5,056 bases of DNA from Ignavibacteriales bacterium (GTDB lineage: Bacteria; Bacteroidota; Ignavibacteria; T3Sed10-11): assembly GCA_003560935.1 (NCBI GenBank), contig PWJF01000164.1, positions 1 to 5,056 on the forward strand, read 5' to 3'. This document shows, piece by piece, positions 1-5,056 of this stretch (positions within the stretch are counted from its first letter, which is position 1; the number at the start of each line of letters is the position of its first letter). Under the pieces are notes generated by a model. The model did not search any database, was not told the DNA's origin, and was given only the letters and a program-made list of their open reading frames with translations. Both the position numbers and the translations under genes were made by a program.

Positions 1-1
1 G

Positions 2-388
2 GATACGAAGCCAGAAGGGGGAGGACATGGAGCAGGTGCGAGCCCGAAAGAACTTTTATTATTTGCAATTGGCGTATGCACCTCAAGCGATGTGGTATCC
101 ATATTGCAGAAAAAACGCGTCGACCTGAAACATTATGAAGTATACCTCCGGGCAATCGAACGTGATGAGCATCCGAGGATATTCACCGAAGTGCATATGG
201 AGTATGTGTTTTATGGTGATGATTTGAATTCAAATGAAATCGAAAAAGCAATTAAATTATCAACAACAAAATACTGTGGTGTTTCTGCAATGGTCCAGCC
301 GACCGTAAAGCTCAGTCATTCCTATCGGATTGAGCCTGCCGGCCGGATACCGTTGACGCCGGAAGAAACCGCGAAAAAATATAATTGA
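2..388 (+). CDS. OsmC-family protein, 5' end outside window (partial)
   Basis: This is the C-terminal 128 codons of an OsmC/Ohr-superfamily protein, cytosolic thiol enzymes that in characterised members reduce organic hydroperoxides. The frame is open from base 2 to the TGA at 386-388. The GTG at 92 is not the real start, because conserved family sequence lies upstream of it: a Gly-rich stretch, then [13 protein letters not shown] and DVVSIL, where the second V (a GTG codon) is the false start. The two cysteines expected of the family are visible at fragment residues 26 (bases 77-79) and 92 (bases 275-277, in KYCGVSAM). The N-terminal strands of the fold are missing. The protein runs about 15 residues past the usual last strand, with a polar tail ending KKYN. 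Thioredoxin follows 16 bases later, so the two are probably co-transcribed. Family membership is secure; the substrate is not known, since many OsmC proteins of this DVVSIL type are uncharacterised. Confidence 0.9.
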   Translation, partial: DTKPEGGGHGAGASPKELLLFAIGVCTSSDVVSILQKKRVDLKHYEVYLRAIERDEHPRIFTEVHMEYVFYGDDLNSNEIEKAIKLSTTKYCGVSAMVQPTVKLSHSYRIEPAGRIPLTPEETAKKYN

Positions 389-394
389 AAGGAG
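388..394 (+). promoter_or_regulatory. Ribosome binding site of thioredoxin gene
   Basis: AAAGGAG lies 10 bases before the ATG at 405, overlapping the last base of the upstream OsmC stop codon. It is a good Shine-Dalgarno match and supports the chosen thioredoxin start. Confidence 0.75.
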
Positions 395-404
395 TAATGT
401 AACT

Positions 405-746
405 ATGAGTAAAAATGTAATTAACGGAACTGATGCTACATTTCAAAAGGAAGTTCTCCAATCGGATATTCCGGTACTTGTTGACTTTTGGGCGCCGTGG
501 TGCGGTCCATGCCGTATCGTCGCACCCGTTGTTGAAGAATTAGCAAACGAGTATGAAGGAAAATTTAAGTTCGTGAAGTTGAATACCGATGAAAACAATG
601 AGACAGCGGCACGCTATGGAATCATGAGCATCCCGACATTGGGCATATTTAAAGATGGACAAATGGTCGATGGAGTAGTCGGCGCCGTGCCGAAAAAGAT
701 GCTCGCAGAAAAAATCGATGAGCATCTTCAGACAGTAGCTAATTAA
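405..746 (+). CDS. trxA: Thioredoxin
   Basis: A cytosolic dithiol-disulfide oxidoreductase of 113 residues, close to the usual 105-110 for bacterial thioredoxin 1. It passes electrons from thioredoxin reductase to protein disulfides and peroxidases. The whole single-domain fold is present: the buried Asp27 in [10 protein letters not shown], the redox motif WCGPC with Cys33 and Cys36, the NTDEN strand-turn at about 60-64, and the cis-proline Pro77 in SIPT, followed by FKDG and the C-terminal helix. There is no signal peptide or membrane segment. The ATG at 405 is preceded by AAAGGAG. The gene sits between two OsmC-family genes, 16 bases after one and 12 bases before the other, so it probably belongs to the same operon and may serve as their reductant; that role is inference. 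The thioredoxin call is near certain. Whether it is the cell's main thioredoxin or a paralogue dedicated to this operon cannot be told here. Confidence 0.97.
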   Translation: MSKNVINGTDATFQKEVLQSDIPVLVDFWAPWCGPCRIVAPVVEELANEYEGKFKFVKLNTDENNETAARYGIMSIPTLGIFKDGQMVDGVVGAVPKKMLAEKIDEHLQTVAN

Positions 747-747
747 C

Positions 748-752
748 AGGAG
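748..752 (+). promoter_or_regulatory. Ribosome binding site of second OsmC gene
   Basis: AGGAG begins two bases after the thioredoxin stop codon and is 6 bases before the ATG at 759. It supports that start and independent initiation within the operon. Confidence 0.7.
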
Positions 753-758
753 TCTGGA

Positions 759-1223
759 ATGAGCGATGTACAGCAAGCACAACCGAAAACGAAGTATAAA
801 ACCTTCAAGTATGCGACAAATTTGAAGTGGGCCGGTGACCGTGCGGGTATGATAAACTCCGACGGCAAACCGGAATTCCGTGTCGCAAGTCCACCGGAAT
901 TCAAAGGTGAAGAGGGAGTATGGACACCGGAGGACCTGTTTGTTGCAGCGGTGGAAACCTGCACTATGACCACCTTCCTGGCGTTCGCCTATCAGAAAAA
1001 GCTGCCGCTTGTTTCTTATGAGAGCGGGGCGGAAGGGAAGCTGGAGTTTGTTGACGGAGGCTATAGATTTACCACAGTCGTACTGAAACCAAGAATCATT
1101 GTAAAAACGGAAGATTCAATTGAAGAGGCAGAAAAGATAATTCATACCGCACATCAGAAATGCCTGATCTCGAATTCGATCAAAGCGGCAGTTGAAATAG
1201 AGCCGGGTATAAGCACGGAATAA
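759..1223 (+). CDS. OsmC-family peroxiredoxin-like protein
   Basis: A complete 154-residue OsmC-superfamily protein, of normal length (about 140-150 is usual). The fold is readable in order: an N-terminal strand region with LKWAGDRAG (21-30), the SPPEFKGEEGVWTPEDL segment (44-60), the first catalytic-type cysteine Cys68 in AAVETC, a central helix, paired strands with YRFTTVVLKPRIIV (about 102-115), and the second cysteine Cys135 in HQKCLISNSI. Glu58, ten residues before Cys68, matches by spacing the glutamate that helps activate the peroxidatic cysteine in characterised OsmC. An arginine for the same site would be expected in the N-terminal part; Arg28 and Arg41 are candidates. It belongs to a different OsmC branch from the partial gene at the left edge, so the pair is not a recent duplication. 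It is the last gene of the plus-strand run and is cytosolic. Organic hydroperoxide reduction is the family role; the actual substrate is inferred. Confidence 0.92.
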   Translation: MSDVQQAQPKTKYKTFKYATNLKWAGDRAGMINSDGKPEFRVASPPEFKGEEGVWTPEDLFVAAVETCTMTTFLAFAYQKKLPLVSYESGAEGKLEFVDGGYRFTTVVLKPRIIVKTEDSIEEAEKIIHTAHQKCLISNSIKAAVEIEPGISTE

Positions 1224-1226
1224 AAT

Positions 1227-1268
1227 ATGACTGGTGTCTATTGAAAAAGTATGTGCCGGTTCATTTTT
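1227..1268 (+). terminator. Possible weak terminator hairpin between convergent genes
   Basis: An imperfect hairpin: ATGACTGGTGT (1227-1237) pairs with GTGCCGG-T-TCAT (1253-1264), with one bulged T and several G-U pairs around a 15-base loop. It runs straight into five T residues (1264-1268). It lies 4 bases after the second OsmC stop codon, the right place for an end of the plus-strand transcript. The wobble pairs make it weak, and it does not fold on the minus strand, so it could not end the pyruvate kinase transcript. The rest of the 51-base gap shows nothing else. Confidence 0.25.
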
Positions 1269-1274
1269 AAGCAA

Positions 1275-2705
1275 TTAAATCTTACTTACCTTCACCATAT
1301 TTGTTTTCCCCATAATCCGCATAGGCATGCCGGCTGTATACACGACGTAACTTCCCTTTTTTATCTTTTTCGATTCCGCTATCTCACCTTCGATATGGTC
1401 CAATGTTGTATCGGTATCAGCCATTCGTGAAATGAGCAGCGGCTGTACGCCCCAGACGAGGTTCAATCGGTGTGCGGTATCTTTATTGGCAGTCGCTGCA
1501 AGGATAATCGCTCGCGGGCGGTGCTTGGCAAGTATGCGGGCAGTCGTGCCGCCATGTGTGATGGGAACAATGGCAGAAGCTCCCACCCGTTCGGAAAGTA
1601 CGCACGCAGCTCTACCGATTGCTTCCGCCGCCAGGTCACTCAGAGATTCACGTTGTTCTTTATATGAGAAAGGTAAAGCCGCTTCGGTCTTCTTTAATAC
1701 ATTCTTCATCGTTTTAACTGCCGTTGCCGGATGTTTACCGATCGATGTCTCCCCGCTTAACATGACGACATCGGTACCGTCAAGAACTGCATTAGCCACA
1801 TCGCTGGTTTCTGCACGGGTCGCGGTCGGGTTTTTAATCATCGATTCGAGCATCTGTGTCGCAGTGATAACCGGTTTTCCGATGCGGTTGCATTTATTAA
1901 TGATCATTTTCTGAATCAGCGGAACATCTTCACTCGGCATTTCAACACCCAGATCACCCCGTGCTACCATAATAGCGTCGGCTTCGCGTATAATTTCTTC
2001 AATGGCGTCGACTGCTTCGCTCTTCTCGATTTTTGCAATAATCGGGACTACCTTTCCATAGTGAGACATAGACCGGCGAAGTAGTCGAATATCATCCGGT
2101 GAACGGACGAATGATAGTGCAACATAATCTACACCGAGCGCTAAACCAAGTTTAAGGTCTTCCCGGTCTTTTTTGGTCAGAGAAGGTGAGCTGATGGCAA
2201 CTCCCGGCAGGTTGATTCCTTTGTTCGGCTTGATAATTCCACCGTTGACAATTTTGCACACAACCTCGTCATCCTCAACGCGTTCGACCGCAAGTCGAAT
2301 CAGCCCGTCATCCAGAAGAATGATGCTGTTTTTCTTTACATCATTCGGAAGATTTTTATATGTTGTGGGTAATATTTCCGTGTTTCCTTGAATATTCCTG
2401 GTTGTAATGCGAACAGTATTACCTTTTTTCAACCGTACTTCCGGTTGTGATAAACTACCCACGCGAATTTTCGGTCCCTGAAGATCCTGAACGATCGGGA
2501 TGAATGCATCGAGTTCCTCTGCGGCTTTTCGAATAGTTTTATACATTCCGATATGATCTTCTTGCGAACCGTGTGAAAAATTGAGTCGAGCAGCATTCAT
2601 TCCCTCTTTTATAAGACGCTTCAACATCTTGAGGGATTCGGTTGCGGGACCGATGGTGCAAAGAATTTTGGTGCGTATGAAAGAGGTCGTTTGTATTTTT
2701 ATCAA
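1275..2705 (-). CDS. pyk: Pyruvate kinase (K+-independent type by motif)
   Basis: The last enzyme of glycolysis, converting phosphoenolpyruvate and ADP to pyruvate and ATP in the cytosol. Its 476 residues match the usual 470-480, with no extra C-terminal phosphohistidine-type domain. The barrel opens with TKILCTIGPA (12-21) and MNAARLNFSHG (36-46). A B domain occupies roughly 84-168. Catalytic-site features are Lys225 with metal ligands Glu227 and Asp251 (IIAKIEKSEAVD, ARGDLGVEMP), ITATQMLESM (280-289) and LSGETSIGKHP (316-326). The regulatory C domain runs from about 345 to the end. Residues 74-82 read DLQGPKIRV rather than the DTKGPEIRT of potassium-dependent enzymes. The start is TTG at 2705, since the first internal Met (27) would remove the conserved N-terminal strand, and GGGAGG lies 9 bases upstream. 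This start overlaps the Sir2 stop codon, implying co-transcription and coupled translation. Confidence 0.97.
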   Translation of the reverse strand: MIKIQTTSFIRTKILCTIGPATESLKMLKRLIKEGMNAARLNFSHGSQEDHIGMYKTIRKAAEELDAFIPIVQDLQGPKIRVGSLSQPEVRLKKGNTVRITTRNIQGNTEILPTTYKNLPNDVKKNSIILLDDGLIRLAVERVEDDEVVCKIVNGGIIKPNKGINLPGVAISSPSLTKKDREDLKLGLALGVDYVALSFVRSPDDIRLLRRSMSHYGKVVPIIAKIEKSEAVDAIEEIIREADAIMVARGDLGVEMPSEDVPLIQKMIINKCNRIGKPVITATQMLESMIKNPTATRAETSDVANAVLDGTDVVMLSGETSIGKHPATAVKTMKNVLKKTEAALPFSYKEQRESLSDLAAEAIGRAACVLSERVGASAIVPITHGGTTARILAKHRPRAIILAATANKDTAHRLNLVWGVQPLLISRMADTDTTLDHIEGEIAESKKIKKGSYVVYTAGMPMRIMGKTNMVKVSKI

Positions 2706-3469
2706 TCCTGTTTTCCTCCCGTTTTGATTGATCGCAATCTGTGAACTATTTCCGGCAGGACGGATCCTGTTTTCCCGAGAATAGTTACATCGGCAATTTC
2801 AGTGAGCGGTGTTGTTTCAGGATTTATCTCAATGACAAACGCCCCGGAATATTTTGCTATCTGAGGTATCGATGCGGCCGGATAGACAATACCCGACGTT
2901 CCAAGCGAGAAAAAAACGTCCGAACGTTGAGCGGCTTCTTCGGAAGCGGTAAATTCATCCTGCGGCAGAAATTCACCGAACCATACAACATCGGGACGAA
3001 CAAGACCCCCGCATTTCTCACATTTCGGAGGTATCTCACCGGATAAGATTGCATCATCGGTGTAGGTTTTGCTGCATTTAATACAATAGTTTCGTTCGAT
3101 GTTTCCGTGCAGTTCGTGAACACAGGTGCTGCCCGCCCGGCGATGCAGGTTATCGATATTTTGCGTAACAATGATCACTTCATCGAAGATATTTTCGAGT
3201 TCCGCCAAAGCGCGATGACCGGGATTCGGCTGCGCTTCATGAATGATCTTTTTTCTTGCCGAATACCATTCCCATACTAATTTGGGATTTTTCATAAATG
3301 CATCGAAATTTGCAAGTTCTTCTGGTTTGAATTTTGTCCATATTCCTTCATCACCCCGAAAGGTCGGAATGTTGCTTTCGGCAGAGATGCCCGCCCCCGT
3401 AAATGCAGCGATGACCCGGGCAGTGCTCAACTTATCGTATACGATTTGAGGGATTGTTTCAGTTATCAT
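2702..3469 (-). CDS. cobB: Sir2-family NAD-dependent protein deacylase
   Basis: A 255-residue sirtuin that removes acyl groups from protein lysines, consuming NAD and releasing nicotinamide and O-acyl-ADP-ribose in the cytosol. Visible landmarks in order are the NAD-binding FTGAGISAESNIPTFRG (23-39), TQNIDNLH (102-109), the catalytic His121 in HELHGN, four zinc-binding cysteines (129, 132, 150, 153), RPDVVWFGE (158-166), and the Rossmann-fold segment SLGTSGIVYPAA. Tyr69 and Arg72 in WYSARK match the Tyr-x-x-Arg pair that binds the carboxylate of succinyl- or malonyl-lysine in class III sirtuins, so desuccinylation as well as deacetylation is plausible. The ATG at 3469 gives a normal N-terminus but has no clear Shine-Dalgarno sequence. 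It lies 14 bases after the upstream acylase stop, so it may rely on ribosomes from that gene. Its TGA overlaps the TTG start of pyruvate kinase. The symbol follows the bacterial family name; the class is inferred from motifs. Confidence 0.95.
   Translation of the reverse strand: MITETIPQIVYDKLSTARVIAAFTGAGISAESNIPTFRGDEGIWTKFKPEELANFDAFMKNPKLVWEWYSARKKIIHEAQPNPGHRALAELENIFDEVIIVTQNIDNLHRRAGSTCVHELHGNIERNYCIKCSKTYTDDAILSGEIPPKCEKCGGLVRPDVVWFGEFLPQDEFTASEEAAQRSDVFFSLGTSGIVYPAASIPQIAKYSGAFVIEINPETTPLTEIADVTILGKTGSVLPEIVHRLRSIKTGGKQD
2715..2720 (-). promoter_or_regulatory. Ribosome binding site fixing the TTG start of pyruvate kinase
   Basis: On the minus strand GGGAGG lies within the last codons of the Sir2 gene, 9 bases before the TTG at 2705. 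It is the only strong site near the conserved N-terminus of pyruvate kinase and decides in favour of a TTG start, because no ATG or GTG is suitably placed. Confidence 0.75.
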
Positions 3470-3483
3470 AGTTATAATTGTTA

Positions 3484-5056
3484 TTATGGTCCAGGTTGTA
3501 ATATAAGTACATTATACCGGATTCCGGGCTCTTCCTGCATAGATGTGGTTTTATATCTTCCATCCAGCCATAATTGGGTCTGATCTTTATAATGTCTGTG
3601 AAGCGGCTGTCCCGATTGTCCGGTCGGAATTATTGTGTGAGCGATCGACGGGTTTGCCATATCGACAATAAACCGCATCGATGGGCCTGATATATTTTCG
3701 TACGGTTTATAAAGAAAATATTCGCCGTTGTTGACTGTTGTTCCTGCTCCACCAATCGGAAATGGACCTATATTCACAACTTTGTCGATGGGGGAGTGTT
3801 GACCGAATGCGTGTCTGAAAGTAATAGTGTGTATTGTACCCCATCGCCATGTTCGGATATCATCACCGAGCGTATCTCGTAAGTAATGTATCGCATCGGT
3901 CAGACTTTTCCGAATAACATCGTTGCGATTCTCGCGCTTCGGTGTGTTTGGATTTTCAAACCATTCGGAATTCGGCAATGTGAGCAGTTCACTCATCGCA
4001 CGGATGGGTATGTTTGAAAGTCCGATGTACTCTTTGAAAAGCTCTTCGCCCATTCGCGGTTTGAAAGTATTTTCAATAAGTGTAACCCAGAATACGTTAA
4101 AAATAGTTGTGGGAACATCTCCGGGACCGAAATAAAAATCCCAATTCCTGAAATAACTGAGTGTCCGTGAAAGATCCTCATCCTTGACAGCGATGCCGTC
4201 AAATGCCTGGAGTATATACGGCACAATTTCGCGCGCATGAACGGAAATAAAATCATTTTGCATACGTTGGAAATCCGAAATTAAAAACGTATCTCGTTTA
4301 TTCAACATCTCCATAATGCGTTGGATACGTGAAGGCGGCTCCCACATTGAACTGATGTAGTACGGATATGAATCATCGACTATTTTGTTGTTTGCCGTTG
4401 CGATGATGCCGTTCGGAGGATTGTATAATTCCGGTAATTCATCAAAATGAACATACCCTGTCCAATCATATCTGCTGTCCCATCCCGGGAAGGGGAGTAC
4501 GGGGTTTCCACGCGGACGTATCGGGAGCCGGACGGCGGAAATATATGCGATGTTGCCGGCTGTATCGGCATATACAAAGTTCTGACCCGGAGCGGAAAAG
4601 TGCCGTAAACTTTCACGAAATTCCCGGTATGTGGCTGCGGTGTTAACGCCGTATAAAGCTTTCAGTTCGTTTGACGGTTCCAATCCGGTCCATCGCATGC
4701 TGATTGGCTGGTCATCCCATTTACCCGGTTCGATGCCGAGTAACGATTGAACCAGAGGCCCTCTATGGGTTTCATGAACCCGAAACACCACGGCGTCGCT
4801 ATCCCTGACATATATTTCTTCATCTCTGACCGTTAAATCATGCCATTCATTGTCGATTCGATACCGGGGTGTATCTGCGGTATCGATATCTTCAAGATAA
4901 AAATCAGCGTCGTCCGCCATAACGTTGGTCAAGCCCCAAGCGATTGCATTATTCAGCCCGATTATGACAAGTGGAACACCCGGAAGCGTCATTCCTCCAA
5001 CATTTAATGCATCGCCTGAGCTCACACTTAATTCATACCAGCGGGAGGGAGCAGCA
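3484..5056 (-). CDS. Penicillin acylase family protein (Ntn hydrolase), 5' end outside window
   Basis: The C-terminal 523 residues of a penicillin amidase (S45) family hydrolase, enzymes made as a precursor that cleaves itself into alpha and beta chains and hydrolyses amide bonds. The frame stays open to the right edge: residues before the apparent GTG start at 5025 read AAPSRWYELS, which continues the family pattern, so that GTG is not the start. The visible part covers most of the beta chain: LPGVPLVIIGLNNAIAWGLTNV, THRGPLV, GNIAYISAVRLPIR, then ATANNK at about 4384-4398, whose second Asn is the likely oxyanion-hole residue, and near the end PTGQSGQPLHRHYKDQTQLWLDGRY. The catalytic N-terminal serine, the alpha chain and any signal peptide lie beyond the window. 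Members are usually periplasmic or secreted and may act on penicillins, acyl-homoserine lactones or other amides; the substrate cannot be chosen here. It ends in a tandem TAATAA stop, 14 bases before the Sir2 start, and probably shares its transcript. Confidence 0.94.
   Translation of the reverse strand, partial: AAPSRWYELSVSSGDALNVGGMTLPGVPLVIIGLNNAIAWGLTNVMADDADFYLEDIDTADTPRYRIDNEWHDLTVRDEEIYVRDSDAVVFRVHETHRGPLVQSLLGIEPGKWDDQPISMRWTGLEPSNELKALYGVNTAATYREFRESLRHFSAPGQNFVYADTAGNIAYISAVRLPIRPRGNPVLPFPGWDSRYDWTGYVHFDELPELYNPPNGIIATANNKIVDDSYPYYISSMWEPPSRIQRIMEMLNKRDTFLISDFQRMQNDFISVHAREIVPYILQAFDGIAVKDEDLSRTLSYFRNWDFYFGPGDVPTTIFNVFWVTLIENTFKPRMGEELFKEYIGLSNIPIRAMSELLTLPNSEWFENPNTPKRENRNDVIRKSLTDAIHYLRDTLGDDIRTWRWGTIHTITFRHAFGQHSPIDKVVNIGPFPIGGAGTTVNNGEYFLYKPYENISGPSMRFIVDMANPSIAHTIIPTGQSGQPLHRHYKDQTQLWLDGRYKTTSMQEEPGIRYNVLILQPGP

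Noticed and set aside
92..94. GTG as start of the first OsmC gene
   Set aside because: The GTG encodes a valine in the conserved DVVSIL motif, and the first catalytic-type cysteine lies upstream of it, so the gene starts outside the window.
540..973. Minus-strand open frames across the thioredoxin and second OsmC genes
   Set aside because: They overlap two well-supported genes, and their translations show no domain pattern.
1266..1279. TTTAA-GCAA-TTAAA inverted repeat as a terminator for pyruvate kinase
   Set aside because: Only five A/T pairs, no G/C stem, and it overlaps the pyruvate kinase stop codon, so it is too weak to call.
1432..1914. A 160-codon open frame antisense to pyruvate kinase
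   Set aside because: It lies wholly inside a clear pyruvate kinase gene, resembles no known family, and has no convincing ribosome binding context. It is a by-product of the coding frame opposite.
2857..3171. Open frame in another minus-strand frame within the Sir2 gene
   Set aside because: The Sir2 frame carries all catalytic and zinc-binding residues; this is an out-of-frame shadow with no family match.
5023..5025. GTG as start of the penicillin acylase family gene
   Set aside because: The frame continues to the window edge with family-like sequence (APSRWYELS), and the fragment would lack the nucleophile and alpha chain, so it is an internal valine codon.

Overview
The window is ordinary, gene-dense bacterial chromosome with no sign of mobile DNA, CRISPR, tRNA or rRNA. 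It has moderate base composition, good Shine-Dalgarno sites before three genes, and gene gaps of 12 to 51 bases plus one overlap. The lineage cannot be fixed from these genes. A bacterium is certain. A Gram-negative one is a weak inference from the penicillin-acylase-type hydrolase, which is usually exported.

Left part (2-1223, plus strand): three closely spaced genes form a probable redox or peroxide-defence operon. The first is an OsmC-family protein whose 5' end lies outside the window. Next comes a canonical thioredoxin with WCGPC, then a second, divergent OsmC-family protein. The gaps are 16 and 12 bases, and each downstream gene has its own ribosome binding site. OsmC/Ohr proteins reduce organic hydroperoxides with two cysteines that must be re-reduced by a thiol donor, so the thioredoxin between them is a sensible partner.

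Middle (1224-1274): a 51-base gap separates two convergent operons and holds only a weak imperfect hairpin.

Right part (1275-5056, minus strand): reading right to left there is a penicillin acylase (Ntn hydrolase) family gene cut by the right edge, then a class III-like Sir2 NAD-dependent deacylase, then a pyruvate kinase. All three look co-transcribed. The Sir2 stop codon overlaps the TTG start of pyruvate kinase, so the deacylase and the glycolytic enzyme are probably translationally coupled. The pyruvate kinase carries the residue set (Leu, Gln, Lys, Val around the GPKIR motif) associated with potassium-independent enzymes.

I found no undescribed system. The points most worth checking are the potassium-independence signature, the overlap of a protein-deacylase gene with a glycolytic gene, and the OsmC-thioredoxin-OsmC arrangement.
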